Origin: an uncultured Aquincola sp.
GTDB lineage: Bacteria; Pseudomonadota; Gammaproteobacteria; Burkholderiales; Burkholderiaceae
Direction: 5' to 3'
Length of the DNA: 9,835 nucleotides
NCBI GenBank assembly: GCA_937883885.1
Contig: CAKZXL010000497.1
Location: forward strand, 1 to 9,835
The notes below the pieces were generated by a model. That model was not told the origin of the DNA. It was given only the letters and a program-made list of their open reading frames with translations, and did no database searches. Positions 1 through 6,664 of this stretch are shown here, one piece after another; positions within the stretch are counted from its first letter, which is position 1; the number at the start of each line of letters is the position of its first letter. Position numbers and translations under genes: made by a program.

Positions 1-264
1 CCAGCCCCCGCCGCACCGCGCAAGAAGGCCACCACCGCCGAAGCGGCAGCGCCCGCACCGGCGGCCAAGCCCGCCGCAAAGTCCGCGGCCAAGGCCGAGG
101 CCAAGGGGGTGGCCGAGAAGCCGGCCAAGGCTGAGAAGGCTGAGAAGCCGGTCAAGCCCGCTGCCGACAAGGCCGTGGCCGAAAAGCCGGTGGCCGACAA
201 GGCCGCTGACAAGCCCGCGCCCGCTGCGCGCCGCAAGGCCGCGGCCACGGAGGTGGTGGCGTGA
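1..264 (+). CDS. 3' end of a gene with an Ala/Lys/Pro-rich tail, probably fliH
   Basis: The reading frame is open from base 1 and ends at TGA 262-264, giving the last 87 residues of a protein whose start lies outside the window. All 87 residues are low complexity: almost only Ala, Lys, Pro, Glu, Asp and Val, with repeated units such as AEKP, VADKA and AKAEKAEKP, ending ARRKAAATEVVA. This resembles the basic tails of histone H1-like bacterial proteins (AlgP and PhaF types). The stop overlaps the GTG start of fliI in a GTGA junction, so the two genes are probably translationally coupled. In most flagellar clusters, lateral ones included, the gene directly before fliI is fliH, the ATPase regulator. 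That is my inference for identity, because no FliH domain is visible here. Known FliH proteins normally end in a folded domain that touches FliI, so such a tail would be unusual. It could instead be an unrelated gene inserted before fliI. Confidence 0.6.
   Translation, partial: PAPAAPRKKATTAEAAAPAPAAKPAAKSAAKAEAKGVAEKPAKAEKAEKPVKPAADKAVAEKPVADKAADKPAPAARRKAAATEVVA
112..222 (+). repeat. Short degenerate direct repeats coding the Lys/Ala/Pro tail
   Basis: GCTGAGAAG occurs twice in exact tandem at 130-138 and 139-147, next to a near copy GCCGAGAAG at 112-120. Further on, 175-189 (GTGGCCGAAAAGCCG) and 190-204 (GTGGCCGACAAGGCC) are near-identical 15-base units. All units keep the reading frame, so copy number could change without breaking the gene. 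The region looks like a tail expanded by slippage or unequal crossing-over. Confidence 0.6.
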
Positions 265-1571
265 TCGGCACCGCGCTTCGGCAGATCCAGCTCGGCAGCG
301 TGCCGGTGGCCACGCCCACCGGGCGGCTGGTCGGCGCTTCCGGCCTGCTGCTCGAAAGCGTGGGCTGCGCATTGCGCATCGGCCAGCGCTGCAGCATCGA
401 AACCGGCACCGGCGGCTGGATCGATGCGCAGGTGATCGGCTTTCGCGAAGACGTCTCGTACCTGATGCCCTTCAAGCAGCCCGAAGGCCTGTGCACCGGC
501 GCCCGCGTGCTGCCGCAGCCCGACCAGAGCGCGCTGCAGATCGGCCCGCAATGGCTGGGCCGCATCGTCAACGGCCTGGGTGAGCCGGTGGACGGGCTGG
601 GCCGCCTGGGCGGCGACCATGTGCTGGAAACCCAGCCGCCGCGCGTCAACCCGCTCAAGAAGCGCCCGGTGGACGAGCCGCTGGACGTGGGCGTGCGCGC
701 CATCAACGGCATGCTCACCTTGGGCAAGGGCCAGCGCGTGGGCCTGATGGCCGGCAGCGGCGTCGGCAAGAGCGTGCTGCTGGGCCTGATCACGCGCCAG
801 ACCGTGGCCGACGTGGTGGTGGTGGGCCTGATCGGCGAACGCGGCCGCGAAGTGCGCGAGTTCATCGACCTCTCGCTGGGCGAAGCCGGCCTGGCCCGCG
901 CCGTGGTGGTGGTGGCCCCGGCCGACGAATCGCCGCTGATGCGCGTGCGCGCCACCGAGCTGTGCCACGCCATCGCAGCCCATTTCCGCGACCAGGGGCA
1001 GGACGTGCTGCTGCTGGTGGATTCGCTCACCCGCTATGCGATGGCCCGCCGCGAAGTGGCGCTGGCCCTGGGCGAGCCGCCGGCCACCCGCGGCTACCCG
1101 CCCAGCGTGTTCAGCATGCTGCCGCAGCTGGTGGAAAGTGCCGGCAACGGCGAGAACGCCGAAGGCAGCATGAGCGCCATCTACACCGTGCTGGCCGAAG
1201 GCGACGACCAGCAGGACCCGGTGGTGGACACCGCGCGCGCCATCCTCGACGGCCACATCGTGCTGTCGCGCGAGCTGGCCGAACGCGGCCACTACCCGGC
1301 CATCGACATCGCGCAGTCCATCAGCCGCTGCATGGCGCTGGTGACCACGCATGAGCACCAGCTGGCCGCCCGCACGCTCAAGGCCATGGTCTCGCGCCAT
1401 GCCCAGGTGCGCGACCTGCTGCCGCTGGGCGCCTACGTGCCCGGCGCCGACCCGGTGACCGACAAGGCCGTGAACACCTGGCCGCGCATCGAACAGTTCC
1501 TGCACCAGGGCGTGCGCGAGGCGGCGCCGCTGGCCGCCAGCGTGGCCCAGCTGGCCGAGGTGGTGGCATGA
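261..1571 (+). CDS. fliI: Flagellar type III export ATPase FliI (lateral-type cluster)
   Basis: This is a 436-residue cytoplasmic ATPase that powers and orders export of flagellar rod, hook and filament proteins at the base of the flagellum, as a hexamer related to F1-ATPase beta. The N-terminal barrel covers roughly residues 1-90. The Walker A loop is AGSGVGKS at 164-171 (Lys170). GERGREVREF follows, with the likely catalytic Glu193. Walker B is LLLVDSLTRYA with Asp254. The FliI/SctN signatures SRELAERGHYPAID and QSISRCM are further on. Length is normal for FliI. The start is GTG 261, overlapping the preceding stop by four bases; the protein aligns from its first residues with the family, so no upstream start is needed. 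Its stop overlaps the fliJ start (ATGA 1568-1571). Very secure as FliI. A non-flagellar SctN is excluded by the neighbours. Confidence 0.97.
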   Translation: MIGTALRQIQLGSVPVATPTGRLVGASGLLLESVGCALRIGQRCSIETGTGGWIDAQVIGFREDVSYLMPFKQPEGLCTGARVLPQPDQSALQIGPQWLGRIVNGLGEPVDGLGRLGGDHVLETQPPRVNPLKKRPVDEPLDVGVRAINGMLTLGKGQRVGLMAGSGVGKSVLLGLITRQTVADVVVVGLIGERGREVREFIDLSLGEAGLARAVVVVAPADESPLMRVRATELCHAIAAHFRDQGQDVLLLVDSLTRYAMARREVALALGEPPATRGYPPSVFSMLPQLVESAGNGENAEGSMSAIYTVLAEGDDQQDPVVDTARAILDGHIVLSRELAERGHYPAIDIAQSISRCMALVTTHEHQLAARTLKAMVSRHAQVRDLLPLGAYVPGADPVTDKAVNTWPRIEQFLHQGVREAAPLAASVAQLAEVVA

Positions 1572-2008
1572 GTTCCAAGCCGATCCCGCTCGATCGCCTG
1601 GTGGCGCTGCGCGAAAAGGAAGTCGACCGCCTGAGCGCCGACTTCGCCAGCCGCGAAGCCCTGCGCCAGCGCTACCTGGACAACCTGGCCCGCATGCGCA
1701 GCCTGTGTGAAGACACCAGCGCCGGCCTGGCCGCCGGCAAGGCCGCCGGTGTGCTGGCGCTGAACAACGGCGCCTACAAGCAGACGCTGCTGGCCATGGT
1801 CGATGCGCATGCCCAGGACCTGGCCGCGCATGAGGCCCAGATGGACGTGGCCCGGCAAGCGCTGCACCAGGCCGCCCGCGGCCACGAGGTGCTGCGCCAG
1901 GTGGCCGAGAAGCAGTCGCTCGCGCTGCTGCGCGCGCAAGGCGTGCGTGAGCAGAAGGTCAACGACGACCTGGCTTCCCAGGTGTGGCTGCGGGGGCGTG
2001 CATCGTGA
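1568..2008 (+). CDS. fliJ: Flagellar export chaperone/stalk protein FliJ
   Basis: A 146-residue, highly charged, almost wholly helical protein without signal peptide or membrane segment. FliJ forms a two-helix coiled coil that sits in the FliI hexamer like the gamma subunit of F1-ATPase, links it to FlhA, and helps recycle chaperones. The sequence shows the expected long heptad-like stretches (LREKEVDRLSADFASREALR near the N terminus, and residues about 85-135) and a C-terminal REQKVNDDLASQ segment typical of FliJ. Length is as usual for the family. The ATG start overlaps the fliI stop by four bases. FliJ is weakly conserved in sequence, so the call rests on size, coiled-coil pattern and position after fliI together. 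It is followed by a 79-base gap, the longest in the window. Confidence 0.9.
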   Translation: MSSKPIPLDRLVALREKEVDRLSADFASREALRQRYLDNLARMRSLCEDTSAGLAAGKAAGVLALNNGAYKQTLLAMVDAHAQDLAAHEAQMDVARQALHQAARGHEVLRQVAEKQSLALLRAQGVREQKVNDDLASQVWLRGRAS

Positions 2009-2087
2009 TCGTCCTCGTGCCCATTTCAGCCGTCACCCCTGCCGGTCGCCTTGACCAGGCAACCACTCTGCCTTTCAGGAGCACTCC
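2009..2087 (+). other. 79-base gap between fliJ and fliD with no clear promoter
   Basis: This is the longest non-coding stretch in the window and the place where several lateral systems carry a flagellin gene or a promoter. I see no match to a sigma-28 promoter (TAAA with GCCGATAA) and no terminator. TTGACC at 2051-2056 resembles a -35 box but lacks a -10 partner at proper spacing. A weak 5-bp inverted repeat, AGGCA 2057-2061 and TGCCT 2069-2073, precedes the fliD ribosome binding site. Confidence 0.5.
2077..2081 (+). promoter_or_regulatory. Ribosome binding site of fliD
   Basis: AGGAG ends six bases before GTG 2088. It fixes the GTG as the fliD start and is one of the few strong Shine-Dalgarno sequences in the window. 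That fits a gene which is not translationally coupled to its upstream neighbour. Confidence 0.75.
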
Positions 2088-3446
2088 GTGACGACCACCA
2101 GCCTCGACCCCGCAAGCACCGCCCAGCAACTGGCCACGGCCTACACCACCAATGCGCAGGCGCAGCTGACCAGCAAGACCAAGGCGGCGCAGGCCACTTC
2201 CACGGCGCTGACCAAGCTGCGCTCGTCGCTCACCAGCTTCGACAGCGCGATCGCCAGCCTGTCGACCAAAAAAAGCGTCATCAAGTATTCGGCCACCTTC
2301 AACACCACGGCCAATGGCACGGCCACCGCTTCGGCCACCGCGCAGCCGGGCAGCTACTCCTTCTTCGTGGAAAAGCTGGCCACCACCCATCAGGTGGCCT
2401 TTGCCAACATGACCGATGCGGCCGAGACCGGCACGCTGGGCCTGTCACTGGCCGATGGCACCACGTTCAACGTCAGCTTTGCAGGGGCCGATGCCGACAG
2501 CAGCGGTCAGCTGTCGCCGGCCGAGATGGCGCGTGCCATCAACAACAACGCCGACAACAAGGGCAGCGTGGTGGCCAGCGTGGTCACCAGCGGCGGCTCC
2601 ACCCAGCTGGTGCTGACCTCGGGCAAGTCGGGCGCGGGCGGGGCGGTGTCGCTCAACACCAGCGGCCTGACCAGCAGCACGCTCAAGACCCAGCTGTCCA
2701 GCGGCAACGCGCTGGTGCCCGCGCAGGACGCGGTGGTGTGGCTGGGCGACCAGACGACCGGCGTGCGCATGCAGCAGTCGTCCAACACCTTCACCGCGGT
2801 GCAGGGCGTGAGCATCACCTTCACCAAGGCCATGACCACCGGCGATGCGCCGGTGACGCTGACCGTGGCCAACGACGCCAGCGGCACCGCCAGCAACGTG
2901 CGCAGCTTCGTCGATGCCTACAACAGCCTGCGCAGCACCCTGACCGACCTGACCAAGACGGCCAACAAGGACAGCGGCACGGCCGCAGGCGCCTTTGCCA
3001 GCGACGCCAGCGTGCGCTCGATGATGAGCCGGCTGGGCAGCATGGTGCGCCAGGAAGTGGGCGGCATGAAGCTGTCGGACTTCGGCATCACGCTGGACCG
3101 CAGCGGGCAGATGCAGCTGGACACCACCAAGCTCGAGAAGGCGCTGGCCGCCAAGCCCACCGGCCTGGACACGCTGTTCGGCAGCGCCAGCCTCACCGCG
3201 CCCAGCGGCATCTTCGGCGACCTCGACAAGTACCTCGAGCAGTGGACCAACAGCGCCAACGGCCAGATCAAGTCGCGCCAGGCCTCGGTGGCGCAGTCGC
3301 AGAAGTCGCTCACGTCGCAGCAGACGCGGCTCGATACGCAGTACGACAACCTCTACAAGCGCTACCTCGCCCAGTTCACCAAGCTGCAGAACCTGCAGCA
3401 GAGCATGGGTGAGACCACCAACCTGTTCACCTCACTGTCGAGTTGA
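2088..3446 (+). CDS. fliD: Flagellar filament cap protein FliD (HAP2; LafB in lateral systems)
   Basis: A 452-residue exported protein that forms the cap at the filament tip and helps incoming flagellin subunits to polymerise. The N-terminal domain covers about residues 10-105: an early Gln/Ala/Thr-rich helix, then ALTKLRSSLTSFDSAIASLS and a GSYSFFVEKLATTHQVAF segment, as in FliD_N. Around residues 205-250 is a second family hallmark, a DAVVWLGDQTTG strand followed by SSNTFTAVQGVSITF. The C-terminal part carries NVRSFVDAYNSLRSTL and a final coiled coil ending KLQNLQQSMGETTNLFTSL. Length is typical. The GTG start follows AGGAG at good spacing. As in other flagellar clusters, fliS follows at once. 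No flagellin gene lies beside it. An A7 run at 2268-2274 stands out in this GC-rich gene. Confidence 0.95.
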   Translation: MTTTSLDPASTAQQLATAYTTNAQAQLTSKTKAAQATSTALTKLRSSLTSFDSAIASLSTKKSVIKYSATFNTTANGTATASATAQPGSYSFFVEKLATTHQVAFANMTDAAETGTLGLSLADGTTFNVSFAGADADSSGQLSPAEMARAINNNADNKGSVVASVVTSGGSTQLVLTSGKSGAGGAVSLNTSGLTSSTLKTQLSSGNALVPAQDAVVWLGDQTTGVRMQQSSNTFTAVQGVSITFTKAMTTGDAPVTLTVANDASGTASNVRSFVDAYNSLRSTLTDLTKTANKDSGTAAGAFASDASVRSMMSRLGSMVRQEVGGMKLSDFGITLDRSGQMQLDTTKLEKALAAKPTGLDTLFGSASLTAPSGIFGDLDKYLEQWTNSANGQIKSRQASVAQSQKSLTSQQTRLDTQYDNLYKRYLAQFTKLQNLQQSMGETTNLFTSLSS

Positions 3447-3453
3447 CACACCC

Positions 3454-3846
3454 ATGAACCTGAACCAAGACGGCTATCGCAGCTACCACGCGGTGAACCT
3501 GGGCGCGCAGACCGCGCAGGCCTCGCCGGTGCAGCTGGTGCTCATCCTCACCGATGGCCTGCTGGAAGAGCTGGCCCGCGCCCGCGCCCACGTGGTGGCG
3601 CGCCGCTACGAGCTCAAGGCCCGCAGCCTGGACAAGTGCATCGACATCCTGCACGGCCTGGCCAGCTCGCTCGACTTCGACAACGGCGGCGACATCGTGC
3701 AGAACCTCGACCGCCTGTACGACTACTGCGCCGACCGGCTGTACCACGCCGGCACGCAGCTCGAGCCGGCCATCATCGACGAGGTCTCGGGCCTGCTGAC
3801 CACGCTCAAGCAAGGCTGGCTGGGCCTGCAGGCGCGCCATGGATAG
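3454..3846 (+). CDS. fliS: Flagellin export chaperone FliS (LafC in lateral systems)
   Basis: A 130-residue helical cytoplasmic chaperone that binds the C terminus of flagellin, keeps it unpolymerised and delivers it to the export gate. Family motifs run in order: GYRSYHAVN near residue 7, with the AQTAQASPVQLVLILTDG segment matching the SP-x-L-I-x-x-LYDG motif; then KCIDILHGLASSLDFDNGGD, and NLDRLYDYCADRL. The position in the Tyr of LYDG is Thr here, a small departure. I place the start at ATG 3454, seven bases after the fliD stop. An in-frame ATG at 3409 would add 15 residues unlike any FliS and overlap fliD. No strong ribosome site precedes 3454, suggesting coupling to fliD. Its stop overlaps the fliT start. 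Confidence 0.95.
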   Translation: MNLNQDGYRSYHAVNLGAQTAQASPVQLVLILTDGLLEELARARAHVVARRYELKARSLDKCIDILHGLASSLDFDNGGDIVQNLDRLYDYCADRLYHAGTQLEPAIIDEVSGLLTTLKQGWLGLQARHG

Positions 3847-4144
3847 GACGGCCGCCCTGCTCGGCTGGCGCCAGCGGCTGGAAGCGGCCCTGCACAGCGA
3901 GGACTGGTCCGCCATGGACGAGGCCGACCGCGCGCTGGCCACCGGCCTGCCGCCGCTGCGCGCCGCCGGCCCCTGGTCGGCCGCCGAACGCCGGGCCCTG
4001 CAGCAGCTGCAGGCCAGCCATGCACAAGCCCGCCGGGCTTGCGCTGCAGCCCTGGCCGCCGCCGGCCAGCAGCTCGACGGCATGCGCCAACAACGTGAAG
4101 GCTGGCTGGCTTACGCCGATGGCCAGGCCTGGGAAACCGCATGA
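3839..4144 (+). CDS. fliT: FliT-like flagellar chaperone (LafD position)
   Basis: A 101-residue, Ala/Leu/Arg-rich, all-helical protein with no signal peptide. FliT proteins are chaperones for the cap protein FliD, and in enterobacteria FliT also inhibits FlhDC. Sequence conservation in this family is poor, so the call depends on position between fliS and fliK, on size, and on a pattern of amphipathic helices: residues about 5-35, 45-75 and 75-95, with an RLEAALHSEDWSAMDEADRA stretch that resembles FliT N termini. The gene starts eight bases inside fliS and its stop overlaps fliK in an ATGA junction, so the three are tightly coupled. It could be called LafD in lateral nomenclature. No regulatory role can be read from the sequence. 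Confidence 0.8.
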   Translation: MDRTAALLGWRQRLEAALHSEDWSAMDEADRALATGLPPLRAAGPWSAAERRALQQLQASHAQARRACAAALAAAGQQLDGMRQQREGWLAYADGQAWETA

Positions 4145-5448
4145 ACCTGCCCACCACCACCGCCCTGGACGCCGCGCTGCCCGCAGCCGCCGCGGCCAAC
4201 GCCGGCCCCGCGATCGCGCCGGCCAGCCCACCGGCCACGACGCCCGTGGCCGCGGCCACCCCCCGCCCTTCGACGGACGGCGCAGCGGCCGAGGCCGACG
4301 GTGCGCAGGCCGGTGCCTTCAATGCGCTGCTGGCCAGCCTGGGCCTGCTGCCCACGCTGGACGCCGCGCCGCAAGACCTGGAGGCCACCGGCGACGAGCC
4401 TGCCGAGGCTTCGGCCGGTGATGCCGCGGCCACGCTGCCCACGCCGCTGCCCGGGGCCGGCGACCCCAGCCCCCAGCCCGTGCCCGAGCTGACCCCGGCC
4501 TGGCGCCAGGACACCGCCATGCTGATGGCCAGCCTGCCGATGGCCGCCGTGATGCCGAGCGCAGCGCCGGCCGCTACCGCGCCCGATGCCACTGCCGGCG
4601 CCGCCAGCGGCAGCCGCGCCGAGGGCGATGCCCTTGCCGCCATCGCCGGCCTGGGCGGCGCGCCCGCGGCCGACGGCCTGCCCCGCACCGGCCGCCCCGC
4701 CGCACAGACGGCCCAGCCCGCTGCCCATGCAGGCACCGAGCGAAGCACCCAACAGATGGCGCCACTGAGCGCCCAGGCCGCAGCCCAGCAGGCCCAGCCG
4801 ACCCCCGCCGCGCCGGGCGCCGACGCCCGCGCCTCGCTGGCCGGCCTGGCCGCCGATGGCACGCCCGGCGCCTCTGCCGCCGCGTTGCGCGAGCCCGCCA
4901 GCGCCGCCGAGCGCAGCGCACCGGCCCAGCCGCTGCGCCGCGACGACGTGGCCGCGCTGGTCGCCGCCTCCAGCACCGATGCCGGCACCGCGACCGTGCA
5001 GAGCACCGCTTCGGCCAGCGCCGTGGCCGCCAGCAGCCGCCCGGTGCCCGCGCATGGCCCGGCGCTGCTGCAGGCCCTGGGCGATCGGCTGCAGGTGCAG
5101 ATCGCCCAGCGCAGCGAGCATGCGGTCATCCGCCTCGACCCGCAGGCCATGGGCAGCGTGGAGATCGTGCTGCGCCATGAAGCCGGCGCGCTGCAGGTGC
5201 ACCTCAGCGCCAGCCACCCCGATGTGCAGCGCCAGCTGCAAGGCATCAGCGATGCGCTGCGGCAGGACCTGTCGCAGCGCCAGTACACCGACGTCTCGGT
5301 CAACGTGGCCGCCCAGCCGGGCGATGCCGACGGCCGCCGCCGCCAGGGCGGCCAGCCGCAGGCCGAAGAACGCCCCGGCCGTGCCCTGGCCGAAGCCGAG
5401 CACGGCGCCGGCGGCAGCCCGTTCTCGATGGCGTCCAGCCTGGAGTAA
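4141..5448 (+). CDS. fliK: Hook-length control protein FliK (LafE in lateral systems)
   Basis: A 435-residue exported ruler protein that measures hook length and switches the export gate FlhB from hook to filament substrates. The first 300 or so residues are an Ala/Pro/Thr-rich, disordered-looking segment, as expected of the ruler part. The conserved C-terminal hook-length domain spans about residues 300-395, beginning GPALLQALGDRLQVQIAQ, with the core AVIRLDPQAMGSVEIVLRHE near residue 328 and then LQVHLSASHPDVQRQLQ. A Gly/Arg/Gln-rich tail follows. The start overlaps the fliT stop by four bases. Low-complexity regions make the antisense strand open over hundreds of codons, which is a composition effect and not a gene. 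Confidence 0.92.
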   Translation: MNLPTTTALDAALPAAAAANAGPAIAPASPPATTPVAAATPRPSTDGAAAEADGAQAGAFNALLASLGLLPTLDAAPQDLEATGDEPAEASAGDAAATLPTPLPGAGDPSPQPVPELTPAWRQDTAMLMASLPMAAVMPSAAPAATAPDATAGAASGSRAEGDALAAIAGLGGAPAADGLPRTGRPAAQTAQPAAHAGTERSTQQMAPLSAQAAAQQAQPTPAAPGADARASLAGLAADGTPGASAAALREPASAAERSAPAQPLRRDDVAALVAASSTDAGTATVQSTASASAVAASSRPVPAHGPALLQALGDRLQVQIAQRSEHAVIRLDPQAMGSVEIVLRHEAGALQVHLSASHPDVQRQLQGISDALRQDLSQRQYTDVSVNVAAQPGDADGRRRQGGQPQAEERPGRALAEAEHGAGGSPFSMASSLE

Positions 5449-5451
5449 CCC

Positions 5452-5904
5452 ATGAAGAAACTGCACGTCCTGCTGATCGCCGGCGTGGCCTCGGTGCTGG
5501 TGCTGGGGGGCGGCGGTGCCGCCGCCTGGTGGTACCTCAAGCCCAAGGCCGCCCATGCGGAAGAAGCGCCGAAGGTCGACAAGACCGTCTACAAGTACGT
5601 CAACCTGGACAAGGTGCTGGTGATGCTGCGCGGCCGCGAAGGCGAGCCGCTGTCGCACTACCTGGCGGTGGACATGGTGTTCAAGACACCGGCCGAGCAG
5701 GAAAAGGTGCTCAAGGACCACCTGCCGCTGCTGCGCAGCGTGGCGGTCAAGGCGCTGTCGGCCCACACGCTGGAGACGGCCGGCAAGATGACCATCGACC
5801 AGTACACCGAAGAACTCAACGCCGCCTTCGCGAAGAACTATGAAGAGGAGCATCGCGAGATGCCCTTCAAGACCGCGATGATCGGCAAGCTGATCATCGA
5901 ATAG
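5452..5904 (+). CDS. fliL: Flagellar basal body-associated protein FliL (LafF in lateral systems)
   Basis: A 150-residue inner-membrane protein. FliL forms rings round the stator units and supports torque, especially during swarming. One N-terminal membrane helix is visible at residues 5-27 (LHVLLIAGVASVLVLGGGGA), then a WWYLKPKAAHAEE linker and a periplasmic domain with the FliL pattern: YKYVNLDKVLVMLRG, LSHYLAVDMVFKT, LPLLRSVAVKALS, and a MTIDQYTEELNAAF helix. Length is slightly short but normal for this family. GGAG at 5442-5445, inside the end of fliK, gives a good ribosome site six bases from the ATG, which is only three bases from the fliK stop. Placing fliL before the sigma factor and stator genes matches the laf order. 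Confidence 0.9.
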   Translation: MKKLHVLLIAGVASVLVLGGGGAAAWWYLKPKAAHAEEAPKVDKTVYKYVNLDKVLVMLRGREGEPLSHYLAVDMVFKTPAEQEKVLKDHLPLLRSVAVKALSAHTLETAGKMTIDQYTEELNAAFAKNYEEEHREMPFKTAMIGKLIIE

Positions 5905-5911
5905 GCGGCCC

Positions 5912-6640
5912 ATGAGCTACGTCGCCGCTTACGGTGAACAGGCCTGGGGTGCGCCGCCGGCCGCCGCGCTGCAGGGCGCGCTGGACGAAGGCGCGCAGCT
6001 GATGGCCTATGCGCCGCTGGTCAAGCGCATCGTGCGCCAGCTCAATGCCCAGGTCACGGTGACCATGGGCCGCGACGACATGGAGCAGGTGGGCCTGATG
6101 GGCCTGCTGGATGCGCTGCGCCGCTACGGCCCGCCGGACGAGAAGTTCGGCAGCTATGCCGCCATGCGCGTGCGCGGCGCCATCCTCGACGAGCTGCGCC
6201 GCCAGGACTGGCGGCCGCGCGGCGTGCGCCAGGACAGCCACAAGATCCGCGACGGCGTGCGCGCGCTGACGCGCCAGCTGGGCCGCGAGCCCACCGACGC
6301 CGAGGTGATCAAGGCCCTGGGCCTGAGCGCCGAGCAGTGGCATGAGCACCAGCTGGACGAAAACGCCGAGGCGCTGTCCAGTTTTGACGAGCTGGTGTCC
6401 GAGCTGAGCCTGGTGCCCAGCGACCAGCAATCGCCCGAAGAGCAGTACGTGCTGCGCCGCAGCCTGGAGCAGGCGCTGCGCGCACTGGACGTGCGCGAGC
6501 AGCGCGTGATCCAGCTGTACTACGAGTTCGAACTCAGCCTGAAGGAAATCGCCGCGGTGCTGGACGTCACCGAGGCGCGCATCTGCCAGATCAACAAGGG
6601 CGCGCTCAAGAAGATGAAAAGCTTCCTGCAGCCCGCCTGA
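5912..6640 (+). CDS. fliA: Flagellar sigma factor sigma-28 (FliA; LafS in lateral systems)
   Basis: A 242-residue alternative sigma factor of the FliA/WhiG class that directs RNA polymerase to late flagellar promoters (flagellin, chemotaxis, stator). Region 2 runs from about residue 30 to 105, with YAPLVKRIVRQLN, the core-binding segment MGRDDMEQVGLMGLLDALRR, and FGSYAAMRVRGAILDELRRQ followed by DWRPRGVR, which is nearly diagnostic for sigma-28. Region 3 covers about 110-170 with GREPTDAEVIKALGLS. Region 4 is at the C terminus, with LDVREQRVIQLYYEFELSLK and the helix-turn-helix SLKEIAAVLDVTEARICQIN. The start ATG is seven bases after the fliL stop with a weak AGGCGG. Its place between fliL and motA is that of LafS in lateral systems. 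The likely partner anti-sigma factor, FlgM, is encoded three genes downstream. Confidence 0.93.
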   Translation: MSYVAAYGEQAWGAPPAAALQGALDEGAQLMAYAPLVKRIVRQLNAQVTVTMGRDDMEQVGLMGLLDALRRYGPPDEKFGSYAAMRVRGAILDELRRQDWRPRGVRQDSHKIRDGVRALTRQLGREPTDAEVIKALGLSAEQWHEHQLDENAEALSSFDELVSELSLVPSDQQSPEEQYVLRRSLEQALRALDVREQRVIQLYYEFELSLKEIAAVLDVTEARICQINKGALKKMKSFLQPA

Positions 6641-6664
6641 CCCTCCTGCATTACCGAGTCTTCC

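Noticed and set aside
2058..2071. GG-N10-GC with GGCA and TGC resembling a sigma-54 -24/-12 promoter before fliD
   Set aside because: Several consensus bases are missing and transcription would start at about 2083, downstream of the fliD ribosome binding site (2077-2081), so it would give a message without it.
2057..2073. Inverted repeat AGGCA/TGCCT as a terminator after fliJ
   Set aside because: The stem is only 5 bp with a 7-base loop and no run of T of useful length follows; too weak for a terminator.
2051..3412. 453-codon open frame overlapping fliD in the -1 frame
   Set aside because: It is a Gln/His/Arg-rich translation with no family resemblance; long open alternative frames are expected in GC-rich genes with strong third-position bias, and fliD is clearly the real frame.
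3409..3453. Earlier ATG start for fliS at 3409
   Set aside because: It adds 15 residues unlike FliS and lies wholly inside fliD; ATG 3454 gives the normal FliS N terminus.
3723..5913. Antisense open frames of about 600 codons across fliS-fliT-fliK-fliL
   Set aside because: They are Ala/Gly/Arg-rich shadows of the Ala/Pro-rich fliK and its neighbours, which have clear homology on the + strand.
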